Below, piece after piece: positions 35,472 through 44,966 of a stretch of 64,000 nt of DNA. A program made the position numbers and the translations under genes. The stretch lies in the NCBI RefSeq assembly GCF_011045195.1, contig NZ_CP049199.1, positions 4,633,501-4,697,500 on the forward strand, written 5' to 3'. This DNA is from Caulobacter soli (GTDB taxonomy: Bacteria; Pseudomonadota; Alphaproteobacteria; Caulobacterales; Caulobacteraceae). The notes below the pieces were generated by a model. The model worked only from the letters and a program-made list of their open reading frames with translations. It was not told the DNA's origin and searched no databases. Each line of letters starts with the position of its first letter. Position 1 is the stretch's first letter.

Positions 35472-37313
35472 CTACATCCGCTCCGGCGCTTCGATGCCCA
35501 GCAGGTTCAGCGCCAGCTCCAGCTGCTTCAGCGTGGTCTCCGCCAGGGCCAGGCGCGAGGCCCGGACGGCCGGTTCGTCGGCACTGAGAATCGGACAGGC
35601 GGCGTAGAACTTCGAGAAGGTCTGGGCCAGCTTGTAGGCGTGCTCGGCGATGAAGTTGGGGGCCTTCTTGTCGTAGGCCTCCGACAGCGCGCCCTCGAAC
35701 GCGTCCAGCAGCAGGGTCAGGTCGCGCTCGGCCGGCTCGCCGACGACGATCGGACCCGACACGACCTTCTGCTCGGCCGCCTTGCGCAGGATGCTCTTGA
35801 TGCGCACCGACTGGTACAGCAGGTACGGCCCGGTCTTGCCCTCGAAGCTGGTGAAGCGGTCGAGATCGAAGACGTAGGAGGTGCCGCGGAAGTTCTGCAG
35901 GTCGGCGAACTTCAGGGCCGCGATCCCCACCTTGTGGGCGGTGTCCTCGAAGGCCTCTTCCGACAGCTCGGCGCCCAGCCCGGCTTCGCGCAGGCGCTCG
36001 CGGGCCTTCTCGCGGGCCATCTCGATCAGGTCATGCAGCTTGAGCACGCCGCCGGCGCGGGTCTTGAACGGCTTGCCGTCGGCGCCGTTCATGGTGCCAA
36101 AGCCGATGTGCTCCAGCCCGCCCGGCTCGGCGTAGCCGGCCAGGTACGAGGCGCGGAACACCTGCTCGAAGTGGTCGGCCTGGCGCTGGTCCACGGCGTA
36201 GAGGATCAGGTGCGGATCGAAGCTCTTGCGGCGATCCAGGATCGTGGCCAGGTCGGTCGTGCCGTACATGGCCGAGCCTTCCGACGAGACGACCAGCAGC
36301 GGATCGGGGCTCTCGACCTCGACCACCGAACCGTCGGGCAGCTTCTTCTTCTTGGTCTCGCCGGGACGGGCCACGCGGACGATCCGGGCGCCCTGGTCGT
36401 TGACCAGCAGGCCCTTGGCCTCCAGCTGGCTGACCATCGGGGCGATCAGGTCCTGCACGTCGCTCTCGCCCTTCCAGAGGTCGAAATCGACGCCCAGGGC
36501 ATGGAACTCGCGCTCCAGGGCCACGCGGCTGATGTTGACGAAGTGCCGCCACAGCAGGCGATAGCCGAAGCGGCCATTCTGCAGCTCGGCGGTGGCCTTG
36601 CGGGCCTTTTCCTTGAACTCGGGATCTTCCTTCTGGCGCGCCGAGGCGGCCGGGTAGAGGCGATCGAGGTCCTCGAGGCTGACGCGCGAGGCGAACTCGG
36701 CCATCACCTTGTCCTCGTCGGCCTTGGAGAAGCCGCGCGGGGCTTCGACCAGGCGCTCGAGCAGGGCGCGGATGAAGGCGTCCTCTTCCATGATGGCGCT
36801 GATCAGCAGGCCCATCTGGAAGCCCCAGTCGCCGAAGTGGGCGTCGCCCACCACGTCGTCGCCGCGGAAACGGTACAGGCGCTTGACCGACTCGCCGATG
36901 ATCGAGGCGCGCAGGTGGCCGACGTGCATCGGCTTGGCGACGTTGGGGCCGGCATAGTCGACCAGCACGCGGCGCGGCGCGGCCAGGGGCTCGGCCCCGG
37001 CGCGCGGATCGGCGGCGATCTCGTTGGCGCGGGCGGCCAGGGCGTCGCTGGAGACACGCATGTTGATGAAGCCGACGCCGGCGATCTCGACGGAGGCCAG
37101 GCGCGGGTCGGTCTTCAGGATGTCGACGACCTGCACGGCGATCTCGCGCGGGTTGCGCTTGGCGCTCTTGGCGGCCGCCAGGGCCCCGTTGCATTGGAAG
37201 TCGGCCAGGTCGGGCCGGTCGGACGCGGTGACGCGACCGAAGTCGGGGGACAGTCCGGCGGCCTGGAAGGCGGCCGCGGCCGCCTCGCTCAGGGACCGCT
37301 TCAAATCACTCAT
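35472..37313 (-). CDS. argS: Arginyl-tRNA synthetase
   Basis: The 613-residue class I synthetase has the HIGH-type motif in [20 protein letters not shown], the preceding Add-1 N-terminal domain and a C-terminal DALR anticodon-binding domain ending [11 protein letters not shown]. The KMSKS region is represented by the degenerate [18 protein letters not shown], as usual for ArgRS, which needs tRNA for amino-acid activation. The gene overlaps the preceding exported-protein gene by ATGA and ends 1 bp from the convergent ORF6N gene. Confidence 0.96.
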   Translation of the reverse strand: MSDLKRSLSEAAAAAFQAAGLSPDFGRVTASDRPDLADFQCNGALAAAKSAKRNPREIAVQVVDILKTDPRLASVEIAGVGFINMRVSSDALAARANEIAADPRAGAEPLAAPRRVLVDYAGPNVAKPMHVGHLRASIIGESVKRLYRFRGDDVVGDAHFGDWGFQMGLLISAIMEEDAFIRALLERLVEAPRGFSKADEDKVMAEFASRVSLEDLDRLYPAASARQKEDPEFKEKARKATAELQNGRFGYRLLWRHFVNISRVALEREFHALGVDFDLWKGESDVQDLIAPMVSQLEAKGLLVNDQGARIVRVARPGETKKKKLPDGSVVEVESPDPLLVVSSEGSAMYGTTDLATILDRRKSFDPHLILYAVDQRQADHFEQVFRASYLAGYAEPGGLEHIGFGTMNGADGKPFKTRAGGVLKLHDLIEMAREKARERLREAGLGAELSEEAFEDTAHKVGIAALKFADLQNFRGTSYVFDLDRFTSFEGKTGPYLLYQSVRIKSILRKAAEQKVVSGPIVVGEPAERDLTLLLDAFEGALSEAYDKKAPNFIAEHAYKLAQTFSKFYAACPILSADEPAVRASRLALAETTLKQLELALNLLGIEAPERM

Positions 37314-38032
37314 GGCTTGGCGACGTTTCCGGGGGTCTGGGTTTGAGCCTGCTGGGTCTGGCCGGCGTTGACGCGGAAGCGTTTGCCGTCACGGTTGAAG
37401 GCGGCCATTTCCGGGGTCACGTCGAAGCCGATCAGGACCTCGAAATTGCCGCCGCTGACCTTTTCGTCGGCGCGCGGGATGGTGATGGTCTTCAGGGTTT
37501 CGTTCGCATAGAGGCGATCCTGGCCCTGGGCGAAGGTCACCGGCAGATCGAAATATTCCTTGGCCAGAACGCTCTTGTTGCGCTCGGTCACGGCCACCCA
37601 ATAGCGATAGGTCTTCTTGTCGCCGGTCGCCTGCGGGCCGCGGCCCAGTTCGAACAGCAGATTGACCTGCATCTTGATCGGGTCGTTGCTCTTGTAGGCG
37701 CAGCCCGAGGTCAGGCCCTGGATCTCGCCGGTATAGGCGGTGTTGCTGGCCGCCTCCTTGCCGTCCTTGAACTCGACATAGCGGCTGGCGTCGTACAGCA
37801 CCTTCACGAAGGGGCACGGGCCGGCGTTGCGCAGTTGGGCCAGGGGAGCCTTGGGCTGGTTCCACTCGCTGTCGCGCTTCTTCTTCTTCGAGGCCGCGTC
37901 GTCATCGCCGCCGCCGCCCGGGCCGCCGCCGCCGGGGCCCTGACCGCCCATCTGGGCGTGAGCGGTCGCGGCCGTCCCGGCGATCGAGAGAGCCATCAGG
38001 GCGCTGAGGGCGACGGTGAGATTGCGGCGCAT
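37310..38032 (-). CDS. Exported protein of unknown function upstream of argS
   Basis: The 240-residue product has a signal peptide ([20 protein letters not shown], cut after AHA), a Gly-rich [11 protein letters not shown] linker, a short [12 protein letters not shown] charged segment and a globular domain with two conserved-looking Cys ([11 protein letters not shown] and SGCAYKSND) that could form a disulfide. The C-terminus is Gln/Thr-rich. I do not recognise the family by name; it looks like an alphaproteobacterial envelope protein. The 4-bp overlap with argS indicates cotranscription, which may be positional only. Confidence 0.75.
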   Translation of the reverse strand: MRRNLTVALSALMALSIAGTAATAHAQMGGQGPGGGGPGGGGDDDAASKKKKRDSEWNQPKAPLAQLRNAGPCPFVKVLYDASRYVEFKDGKEAASNTAYTGEIQGLTSGCAYKSNDPIKMQVNLLFELGRGPQATGDKKTYRYWVAVTERNKSVLAKEYFDLPVTFAQGQDRLYANETLKTITIPRADEKVSGGNFEVLIGFDVTPEMAAFNRDGKRFRVNAGQTQQAQTQTPGNVAKP

Positions 38033-38204
38033 GAAACGTCCGGTCCGAGATTGGAAAGCTTGAGCGGGAATTTCCCGCCAGCGTCATGGAGCCTGATAAA
38101 GGCATATGCGTGACGTCGCAATGCGCAGCAGATTTCAAGAGGATACGGCGGACTTTTCGGGCAGGCGCTGGCGCGCGCGGCCCGGAACCCTTAGGTTCGA
38201 CGCC

Positions 38205-39176
38205 ATGAACGCCCATTCGCCCATCTCCAGCCCCGGCCGCCGCGACCTGCGCGTGGTTCTGGCCAGTCCGCGCGGCTTCTGCGCCGGCGTCGACCGGGCG
38301 ATCCAGATCGTCGAACGGACGATCGAGAAGTTCGGCGCGCCGGTCTATGTGCGCCACGAGATCGTCCACAACCGCCACGTGGTCGATCGCCTCAAGGCCC
38401 TGGGCGCGGTGTTCATCGAGGAACTGGAAGAGGCCCCGGCCGACCGGCCCGTGGTGTTCTCGGCCCATGGCGTGCCCAAGTCTGTGCCGGCCGAGGCCAA
38501 GTCGCGCGAGATGGTCTATCTCGACGCCACCTGCCCGCTGGTCTCCAAGGTCCATGTCGAGGCCCAGAAGCATTTCGACGCCGGCCGCGAGATCGTGCTG
38601 ATCGGCCATGCGGGTCACCCCGAGGTGGTCGGCACCATGGGCCAATTGCCCGAGGGCACGGTCACCCTGATCGAGGACATCGACGACGCTCGCGCCTGGA
38701 TCCCCAAGAACCCGGCCAACGTCGCCTTCCTCACCCAGACCACCCTGTCGGTCGACGACACCGCCGAGATGGTCGACCTGCTCAAGGCGCGCTTCCCGGG
38801 CATCGCCGCCCCGCACAAGGAAGACATCTGCTACGCCACCACCAACCGCCAGGAAGCGGTGAAGATGCTGGCTGAAGCTTCGGAGCTGATCCTGGTCGTC
38901 GGCTCGAAGAACTCGTCCAACTCGGTGCGGCTGATGGAGGTCGGCAAGCGGGCCGGCGCCAAGGACGCCCGGCTGATCGACGACGCGCGCGGCATCGACT
39001 GGGCGTGGTTCGAGGGCGTCAGCGTTGTCGGCGTCACCGCCGGCGCCTCGGCCCCCGAGGATCTGGTCCAGGGCGTGATCGACGCCATGACCGCCCGCTA
39101 CGACGTCACCGTCGAGGAACTGATCGAGGCGCGCGAGACCGTGACCTTCAAGCTGCCGCGGTTGCTGACCGCCTAG
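38205..39176 (+). CDS. ispH: 4-hydroxy-3-methylbut-2-enyl diphosphate reductase
   Basis: The 323-residue protein carries the three Cys ligands of the Fe-S cluster ([34 protein letters not shown]). It also has HGVP, the active-site Glu segment SVDDTAEM and [10 protein letters not shown]. It converts HMBPP to IPP and DMAPP in the last step of the MEP isoprenoid pathway. ATG 38205 (MNAHSPIS) is preferred; the 33 residues possible upstream are non-conserved. The end overlaps the convergent toxin gene by 4 bp. Confidence 0.96.
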   Translation: MNAHSPISSPGRRDLRVVLASPRGFCAGVDRAIQIVERTIEKFGAPVYVRHEIVHNRHVVDRLKALGAVFIEELEEAPADRPVVFSAHGVPKSVPAEAKSREMVYLDATCPLVSKVHVEAQKHFDAGREIVLIGHAGHPEVVGTMGQLPEGTVTLIEDIDDARAWIPKNPANVAFLTQTTLSVDDTAEMVDLLKARFPGIAAPHKEDICYATTNRQEAVKMLAEASELILVVGSKNSSNSVRLMEVGKRAGAKDARLIDDARGIDWAWFEGVSVVGVTAGASAPEDLVQGVIDAMTARYDVTVEELIEARETVTFKLPRLLTA

Positions 39177-39565
39177 GCCACTCGAGTACGGAGCCAATCG
39201 GTCAGAGTCGGAATATCCAGCTCCCCGGCGGCGAGCTTGAAGAACGTCCGCGCCGCATCGGCCTGATCCGCCCTCAAGCGCATGCCGTTGGCTCGAAGAA
39301 ACAGCGCCATCGCCTGGAAGGCCGCTCGCTTGTTGCCGTCGATAAAGGGATGATTGCCCGAGACGGCCACGGCGTAAGTCGCCGCAAGTTCCAGCAAGTC
39401 TTCTACGCCGTCATAGTGAAATCGGTTCTTCGGCCGTTCCAGGGCGGATTCCAGCAACCCCTCGTCCCGCACGCCTGACGGGCCGCCATGCAAGGCCAGA
39501 CTACGCTCGTGCAACACCTTGATCGCTTGGCTCTGAACCCAGACGGGTTCGCGCGCGTCAGTCAC
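39173..39565 (-). CDS. doc: Doc-type (Fic-fold) toxin
   Basis: The 130-residue Fic/Doc-family protein has the core motif [15 protein letters not shown] and an upstream [17 protein letters not shown] block characteristic of Doc (death on curing) kinases. Phage P1 Doc phosphorylates EF-Tu and halts translation. GTG 39565 overlaps the antitoxin stop as GTGA, the tight coupling usual in type II modules. The motif is intact, so activity is expected. Confidence 0.9.
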   Translation of the reverse strand: MTDAREPVWVQSQAIKVLHERSLALHGGPSGVRDEGLLESALERPKNRFHYDGVEDLLELAATYAVAVSGNHPFIDGNKRAAFQAMALFLRANGMRLRADQADAARTFFKLAAGELDIPTLTDWLRTRVA

Positions 39566-39795
39566 TTAGCCAGCGCGCGGAAGGTATCACGGTACTCGTC
39601 CATAATTTCCTCACCCAAAGCGATCTGGCGGGCCACTTCTGGATCGTAGGGCGAAATCTGCATTGCGCCGTCGGCCGCCTCGGTCAGGTAGACGACATCG
39701 CCCTTTTCAACGCCGAGCTTCACCAGCGCCTCCTTAGGCAAGACCACGCCGACGGAATTGCCGATTTGGGTAAGCTTCAGGGCGATCACGGGCAT
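39562..39795 (-). CDS. AbrB/MazE-type antitoxin
   Basis: The 77-residue protein begins with a swapped-hairpin AbrB domain (LKLTQIGNSVGVVLPKEALV, then LGVEKGDVVYLTE) that binds DNA as a dimer. It ends with a short helical tail (ARQIALGEEIMDEYRDTFRA) likely to wrap the toxin. It should repress its own promoter and neutralise Doc. Canonical Doc partners are Phd-like; AbrB partners are a recognised alternative. ATG 39795 is preceded by a short spacer to thrB. Confidence 0.88.
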   Translation of the reverse strand: MPVIALKLTQIGNSVGVVLPKEALVKLGVEKGDVVYLTEAADGAMQISPYDPEVARQIALGEEIMDEYRDTFRALAK

Positions 39796-39869
39796 CTCCG
39801 AGCGTTCTTACGTTGGTTATACCTCACAGCGCTCTTGACCGCCAGCGCCCGCTCCCGCATCCCCGCGCC

Positions 39870-40832
39870 ATGGCCGTCTATACCGACATCACCGACGACG
39901 AACTCGCCGCCTTCCTGGGCGACTACGACCTGGGGCAGGCCGTGGCGTTCAAGGGCATCGCCGAGGGCGTGGAGAACTCCAACTTCCTGCTGGAGACCAC
40001 CGCCGGCCGGTTCATCCTCACGGTCTACGAGCGACGCGCCAAGCCCGAGGACCTGCCCTATTTCCTGGACCTGCTGACCTGGCTGGCCGATCGCGGCTAT
40101 CCCAGCGCCAAGCCGATCGCCGACCGCTCGGGCGCCACGCTGAAGACCGTGCGCGGCAAGCCCGCCGCCCTGGTTGAATTCCTGCCCGGCCTGTCGGCGC
40201 GCCGCCCGACCGTCGCCCATTGCCGCGAAGCCGGCGAGGGCCTGGCCTGGCTGCACCTGGCCGGCGAAGGCTATCCGGCCCGCCGCGCCAACGACCTGGG
40301 CCAGCCGCACTGGGCGCCGCTGTTTTCCAAGCACCGCAAGGACGCCGACGGCCTGAAGCCCGGCCTGGCCGCCACCATCGACAAGGACCTGGCGGCCCTG
40401 GCCCTGGCCTGGCCGCGCGGCCTGCCGTCGGGCGTGATCCACGCCGACTACTTCCCCGACAACGTGTTCTTCAAGCCGGACGGCAAGTTCGCGGCCGCCA
40501 TCGACTTCTACTTCGCCTGCGACGACGCCTACGCCTACGACGTGGCCGTGACCCTGAACGCCTGGTGCTTCGAGTCCGACGGCAGCTTCAACATCACCGC
40601 CGCCCGGGCCCTGATCGCCGGCTACGAGCGCCGCCGGCCGCTCAGCCCGGCCGAGCGCGACGCCATCCCGATCCTGGCGCGCGGCGCGGCCATGCGCTTC
40701 TTCCTGACCCGCCTGGCCGACTGGGGCGCGACCCCGGCCGGGGCCCTGGTCAAGCCGAAGGACCCGCTGGAATACGAGCGCAAGCTGGCCGTGCACCGCG
40801 AGGGCCTCAGCCTGTTCGGAACCGGCGCATGA
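39870..40832 (+). CDS. thrB: Homoserine kinase (APH-fold type)
   Basis: The 320-residue protein is the aminoglycoside-phosphotransferase-fold ThrB of many proteobacteria, not the GHMP form. Brenner-type motifs are [13 protein letters not shown] and [19 protein letters not shown]. The N-terminus [16 protein letters not shown] is typical. It phosphorylates homoserine in threonine synthesis. ATG 39870 was chosen over a possible GTG at 39813. It is translationally coupled to rnhA by ATGA. Confidence 0.92.
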   Translation: MAVYTDITDDELAAFLGDYDLGQAVAFKGIAEGVENSNFLLETTAGRFILTVYERRAKPEDLPYFLDLLTWLADRGYPSAKPIADRSGATLKTVRGKPAALVEFLPGLSARRPTVAHCREAGEGLAWLHLAGEGYPARRANDLGQPHWAPLFSKHRKDADGLKPGLAATIDKDLAALALAWPRGLPSGVIHADYFPDNVFFKPDGKFAAAIDFYFACDDAYAYDVAVTLNAWCFESDGSFNITAARALIAGYERRRPLSPAERDAIPILARGAAMRFFLTRLADWGATPAGALVKPKDPLEYERKLAVHREGLSLFGTGA

Positions 40833-41278
40833 CCCCCAAGCTGATCATCTATACCGACGGCGCCTGTCGCGGGAATCCCGGCCCCGGCGGCTGGGGCGCC
40901 CTGCTGATGTACGGCGACAAGAAGAAAGAGCTCTGCGGCGGCGACCTGGCGACCACCAACAACCGCATGGAGCTGATGGGCGCCATCCAGGCCCTGGAAG
41001 CCCTGAACAAGCCCACCAAGGCCGAGCTGCACACCGACAGCCAGTACGTGATGAAGGGCGTCACCCAGTGGATCCATGGCTGGAAGGCCAAGGGCTGGAA
41101 AACCGCCGACAAGAGCCCCGTCAAGAACGTCGACCTGTGGCAACGCCTGGACGCCGCCCGGGCCCGGCACGAGGTCGACTGGCGCTGGGTCAAGGGCCAC
41201 GCTGGGCACGTGCACAACGAACGCGCCGATGAGCTGGCGCGGCTGGGCATGCTGAAGGCGCTGGGCGAGAAGGCTTAG
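40829..41278 (+). CDS. rnhA: Ribonuclease HI
   Basis: The 149-residue enzyme has all catalytic carboxylates of the DEDD set: [34 protein letters not shown] and [10 protein letters not shown]. It also has the basic handle ([13 protein letters not shown]). It degrades RNA in RNA:DNA hybrids. The ATG overlaps the thrB stop by 4 bp, a pairing often seen in alphaproteobacteria. Together with rnhB the window encodes both RNase H types. Confidence 0.96.
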   Translation: MTPKLIIYTDGACRGNPGPGGWGALLMYGDKKKELCGGDLATTNNRMELMGAIQALEALNKPTKAELHTDSQYVMKGVTQWIHGWKAKGWKTADKSPVKNVDLWQRLDAARARHEVDWRWVKGHAGHVHNERADELARLGMLKALGEKA

Positions 41279-41285
41279 GCGCTGT

Positions 41286-41387
41286 GCGGCCTTCGAGGCC
41301 CGCTACGCGGGCGCCTCAGGATGAGGAGCGTTGTTGCTGAATTCCTCATCCTGAGATGCGGAGCGAAGCGAAGCCTCGAAGGACGCG
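41286..41387. repeat. Palindromic repeat, family D
   Basis: Nested inverted repeats: CCTTCGAGGC (41290-41299) with GCCTCGAAGG near 41373-41382, and CTCAGGATGAGGA with TCCTCATCCTGAG flanking a central TTGTTGCTGAA. A similar element type is widespread in alphaproteobacterial genomes. It lies at the convergent rnhA/rhodanese junction. Confidence 0.8.
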
Positions 41388-41391
41388 GAGC

Positions 41392-41811
41392 CTAGGCCGC
41401 CAACACTCCCGGCTCATCCCCCGTCGCGAACGGCAACCCTTCATCCTCCCAGCCGGTAATCCCGCCGATCATCAACTTCACCGGACGATCCAGCATCGCC
41501 AGCTTCAAGGCCGCGCGGTCGGCGCCGTTGCAGTGCGGACCGGCGCAATAGACCACGAACAGGGTGTCTGCCGGCCACGCCGCCATCCGCTCGGCGGTGA
41601 TCTCGGCATGGCGCAGGTGCAAGGCGCCCGGCACGTGGCGGCGGGCATAGGCCTGGGGCGAGCCCACGACGTGCAGCAGGACGAAGTCCTTCTCGCCGGC
41701 CTTCATCGAGGCTCCGACGTCGGCGCAATCGGTCTCCAGGCTCAGCCGGGCGGCGAAATGGGCGATGGCGGCGTCGGACGCGGCGGCGGGGATGGCGGAA
41801 ACGAAACTCAT
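41392..41811 (-). CDS. Rhodanese-like domain protein
   Basis: The 139-residue single-domain rhodanese has the active-site loop YCAGPHCNGADRA, whose first Cys can carry persulfide, and VHGALH-type residues in HVPGALHLRHAEI. It may move sulfane sulfur or act in redox sensing. It lies back to back with an FtrA-like regulator across a 70-bp spacer; this pairing recurs in proteobacteria and suggests the regulator controls it. Confidence 0.85.
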   Translation of the reverse strand: MSFVSAIPAAASDAAIAHFAARLSLETDCADVGASMKAGEKDFVLLHVVGSPQAYARRHVPGALHLRHAEITAERMAAWPADTLFVVYCAGPHCNGADRAALKLAMLDRPVKLMIGGITGWEDEGLPFATGDEPGVLAA

Positions 41812-41881
41812 GGCGGCCTCCTCTGTTGGCGAGGAAGACTTGCCTCAGGCGGCGGCGTCGCGTTAGCTGGCATGATCGACA

Positions 41882-42874
41882 ATGACCGTAAAGATCATGC
41901 CAAACCCCTCCAAGTCGGCCGGACCCGCCAACCGCAAGGTCGTCGCCCTGGCTTATGACGGCCTGTGCACCTTCGAATTCGGAGTCGCGGTCGAGCTGTT
42001 CGGCCTGCCCCGGCCGGAGATGGGTCCGGACTGGTACGCCTTCGCCACGGCGGCGATCGAGCCCGGCCCCTTGCGCGGCCTGGGTGGCGTCCAGGTGGTC
42101 GCCGACGGCGGGCTGGAACTGGTCGAGCAGGCCGGCACGATCATCGCCCCCGGCTGGCGCGGGGCCGACGCGCCCGTGCCCCAGCCGCTGATCGACGCCC
42201 TGCGGACGGCCCACGCCAACGGCGCGCGGGTGATGTCGATCTGCTCGGGCGTCTTCGTGCTGGCGGCGGCGGGCCTGCTGGCGGGGCGGCGGGCCACCAC
42301 CCACTGGCGCTATGTCGACACGCTGCGCGCCCTGCACCCCGACATCGATGTGCTGCCCGACGTGCTCTATGTCGACGAGGGCGACGTCATGACCTCGGCC
42401 GGCAGCGCCGCGGGGCTGGACCTGGGCCTGCACCTGGTGCGCCGCGACTTCGGGCCCGAGGCGGCCAACACCGTGGCCCGGCGGCTGGTGATCCCGCCGC
42501 ATCGCGACGGCGGCCAGGCCCAGTTCATCCAGCGCCCGGTGCCGACCGTCCACGAGGCCGGCCGCCTGTCGCCGATCCTGGACCGCATGCGCGCCGACCT
42601 GTCGCGCGAACACACGGTCAAGGCCCTGGCCGACGCGGCCGGCATGAGCCCGCGCACCTTCCTGCGCCGCTTCGAGGCCGCCACCGGCCTGACCCCGGCC
42701 CGCTGGCTGCTGGCCGAGCGCCTGGCCCGGGCCCGCGACCTGCTAGAGACCACCCCGGCCAGCGTCGAGCAGATCGCCCAGACCGTGGGCTTTGGCGCGC
42801 CGGCCCTGCGCCACCACTTCAGGAAGTCGCTGGCGACCACGCCCCAGGCCTATCGCGCGCGGTTTGGGGGCTAG
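41882..42874 (+). CDS. ftrA: FtrA/GlxA-type AraC-family transcription regulator
   Basis: The 330-residue protein joins an N-terminal DJ-1/PfpI-like (GATase1) domain at residues 20-195, with the nucleophile-elbow-like SICSGVFVLAAAG, to a C-terminal AraC double helix-turn-helix (LADAAGMSPRTFLRRFEAAT and VEQIAQTVGFGAPALRHHFR). This is the FtrA arrangement. The effector is not known. ATG 41882 and an internal ATG at 41897 are both possible starts. Confidence 0.88.
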   Translation: MTVKIMPNPSKSAGPANRKVVALAYDGLCTFEFGVAVELFGLPRPEMGPDWYAFATAAIEPGPLRGLGGVQVVADGGLELVEQAGTIIAPGWRGADAPVPQPLIDALRTAHANGARVMSICSGVFVLAAAGLLAGRRATTHWRYVDTLRALHPDIDVLPDVLYVDEGDVMTSAGSAAGLDLGLHLVRRDFGPEAANTVARRLVIPPHRDGGQAQFIQRPVPTVHEAGRLSPILDRMRADLSREHTVKALADAAGMSPRTFLRRFEAATGLTPARWLLAERLARARDLLETTPASVEQIAQTVGFGAPALRHHFRKSLATTPQAYRARFGG

Positions 42875-43026
42875 GGCCTCCGACACAACGTCGCCAGCCT
42901 GAAACGATCTCGCCGCGAAATGACCTTGGTCGCGCCCTGGCGAAGTCCGGTTCGGATCCCAATCTATTCTTCGACGCGGACAACCCGGCTTCTCCCCCCC
43001 GGCCGGCCCCGATCGTCCCTAAGCGC

Positions 43027-43060
43027 AGCGTCCGTGCCCTCCCCCCTCGGCACGGACGCT
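43027..43060 (+). terminator. Strong hairpin in the ftrA-VOC intergenic region
   Basis: The 303-bp gap 42875-43177 has no recognisable gene. AGCGTCCGTGCC (43027-43038) pairs perfectly with GGCACGGACGCT (43049-43060) around a C-rich 10-nt loop, followed by GTTTGC. It could end the ftrA transcript or a short untranslated RNA; the T-tract is weak. Confidence 0.55.
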
Positions 43061-43177
43061 GTTTGCATTCAAGTCCGACCATCGTCGCTGAACATTGCTC
43101 TGGTAACGCTACCATTTCGCGTTATCCTGCCGCCCGACAACCTTCGCCGATCACGAGCGGAGGGCGGGAGTGAAACG

Positions 43178-44128
43178 ATGAAGCGGGCCCTGGCTTTCGC
43201 CGTGATGATCCTGGCCGTGTGCGGCGCCGCGCGCGCCGCGCCGCCCGCCAAGCCTCCGTCCCGGCCGCCGATCGTGTCGGTGTCGCACCTGGCGGTCTAC
43301 GCCGCCGATCCGGCCAAGAGCGAGGCGTTCTACGTCCACGATCTGGGCGGCGTGAAACGACCCGATCCCGAGAACCCCAAGGGCGCGCGCTACTATTTCA
43401 GCCCGCTGCAGTTCGTCGAGGTCCTGCCCCTGCCGGCGCCTCCGCCCTTGGGCGCGCCATCGATCGAGCGCCTGGACCACGCCGCCTTCAACACCCCCGA
43501 CGTCGAGGGCCTGCGAGCCTATCTGGCGTCCAAGGGCGTGGCCGTGCCCGCCCGTGCGGAAAAGGGCGATGACGGCGGCGCCTGGTTCGACGTCGTCGAT
43601 CCGGAGGGCGTGAAGATCCAGTTCGTCCAGCCGCCGGCCGCCCCGCCCGCCATCCCGGTCAACCCGCTGTCCAGCCACATCATGCATGTGGGCTTCATTG
43701 TCCACGACCGGGCGCGCGAGGACGCGTTCTATCAAGGGCTCCTGGGCTTTCGGCCCTACTGGTTCGGCGGCATGAAGGACGACGTTCCGACCTGGATCTC
43801 GCTGCAGGTTCCGGACGGTACGGACTGGCTGGAATACATGATCGTCGGGACGCCCGACGGCAAAGGCCCGCCGCCCGGCATGAGCCAGGCCGTCCTGGGC
43901 ATCCTCGACCACTTCTCGCTGGGCGTGCCCGACACCCGCGCCGCCTACACCCTGCTGTGGAACGGCGACCGCCTGAAGGGCCAGGCCGAGACGCCGAAGA
44001 TCGGCCGCGACGCCAAGTGGCAGTTGAACCTGTTCGATCCGGACGGCACCCGGGCCGAGATCATGGAGCTGCACGCCATCGGCAAGCCCTGCTGCTCGCC
44101 CTTCACCGCCGCCGACCCGCAACACTGA
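43178..44128 (+). CDS. Exported two-domain VOC (glyoxalase-fold) protein
   Basis: The 316-residue protein has a signal peptide (MKRALAFAVMILAVCGAARA) and two vicinal-oxygen-chelate repeats. The first has VSHLAVYAADPAKSEAFYVH and DHAAFNTPDVEGLRAYL; the second begins HVGFIVHDRAREDAFYQGLL and ends with a metal-ligand-like EIMELHAIGKPCC. An extradiol-dioxygenase or glyoxalase-like activity in the periplasm is plausible, but the substrate is unknown. GGGAG precedes ATG 43178. Two more exported proteins follow closely, forming a probable three-gene operon. Confidence 0.8.
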   Translation: MKRALAFAVMILAVCGAARAAPPAKPPSRPPIVSVSHLAVYAADPAKSEAFYVHDLGGVKRPDPENPKGARYYFSPLQFVEVLPLPAPPPLGAPSIERLDHAAFNTPDVEGLRAYLASKGVAVPARAEKGDDGGAWFDVVDPEGVKIQFVQPPAAPPAIPVNPLSSHIMHVGFIVHDRAREDAFYQGLLGFRPYWFGGMKDDVPTWISLQVPDGTDWLEYMIVGTPDGKGPPPGMSQAVLGILDHFSLGVPDTRAAYTLLWNGDRLKGQAETPKIGRDAKWQLNLFDPDGTRAEIMELHAIGKPCCSPFTAADPQH

Positions 44129-44135
44129 GGGCGCC

Positions 44136-44939
44136 ATGACCAAGCTCCGCACGCCGATCCTGGCCGCCGCCCTCTTCGCGCTGGCTGGCCCGGGCTGGAC
44201 CCAGACCGCGCCGGCCACGCCTGTCGCGCCAGATTGGGCCTATCCGGACAGCCCGACCCATCACCAAGTTCCGCCGCCGCCCGGCTTCCACCGCCCCATC
44301 ACGGTGATCGCCACGCCGGTCGGGGTGTTCGAGGGCCAGGCCGACGTCGGCTCGGCGCTGGTCCCTGGCTCGGCCAGCTTCAAGGGCGGCGCCTACACGA
44401 TCACCTCGGCCGGCTATAACGTCTGGTACACGCGCGACGAGTTCCGCTTCCTCTGGAAGAAGCTGTCGGGCGACGTCTCGCTGGCCGCCGACATCGCCTA
44501 TCCCGACCCCAAGGGCTATGGCGACCGCAAGGCGGTGCTGGTCATCCGCCAGACCCTGGACGACGACTCTCCGCAGGCCCTGGTCGCGCTACACGGCGAG
44601 GGCATGATCCATCTGGCCCGCCGCCCGACCAAGGGCGCCCGGATCAGCGACATGGAATACCGCATCGGCAGCCGCGGCGGCCTGCCCGGCGGCGCCAGTC
44701 CCGACAGCCTGGTGACGATGCACGCCAAGCGGATCGGCATCCAGAAATCCGGCGACGACTTCACCCTGTGGGTCAGCGAGCAGGGCGAGCCGATGCACCA
44801 GTACGGCGCGCCGGTGCGCCTGCACCTGGACGGGCCGTTCTATGTCGGGATCGGCTTCGTCTCGCACCTGCCCGTCACCCTGGACACCGCCGTGCTGTCC
44901 GACGTCGTGCTGGAGAACGCGGCCGGCAAGGTTCGCTGA
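44136..44939 (+). CDS. Exported LamG/DUF1349-like beta-sandwich protein
   Basis: The 267-residue protein has a signal peptide (MTKLRTPILAAALFALAGPG, cut near GWTQ) and a conserved-looking YPDSPTHHQVPPPPGFHRP start. It continues as a beta-rich domain with FLWKKLSGDVSLAADI and HLDGPFYVGIGFVSH strands, which resembles concanavalin-like carbohydrate-binding folds. The assignment is by pattern only. It lies 7 bp after the VOC gene and 27 bp before the oxidoreductase gene, so shared substrate handling is likely. Confidence 0.6.
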   Translation: MTKLRTPILAAALFALAGPGWTQTAPATPVAPDWAYPDSPTHHQVPPPPGFHRPITVIATPVGVFEGQADVGSALVPGSASFKGGAYTITSAGYNVWYTRDEFRFLWKKLSGDVSLAADIAYPDPKGYGDRKAVLVIRQTLDDDSPQALVALHGEGMIHLARRPTKGARISDMEYRIGSRGGLPGGASPDSLVTMHAKRIGIQKSGDDFTLWVSEQGEPMHQYGAPVRLHLDGPFYVGIGFVSHLPVTLDTAVLSDVVLENAAGKVR

Positions 44940-44966
44940 CCTCGAAACCCTGAAGAGGAGACCGTC

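Noticed and set aside
37902..39197. 431-codon open frame antisense to ispH
   Set aside because: ispH carries all conserved cluster ligands; the antisense product has no recognisable motif.
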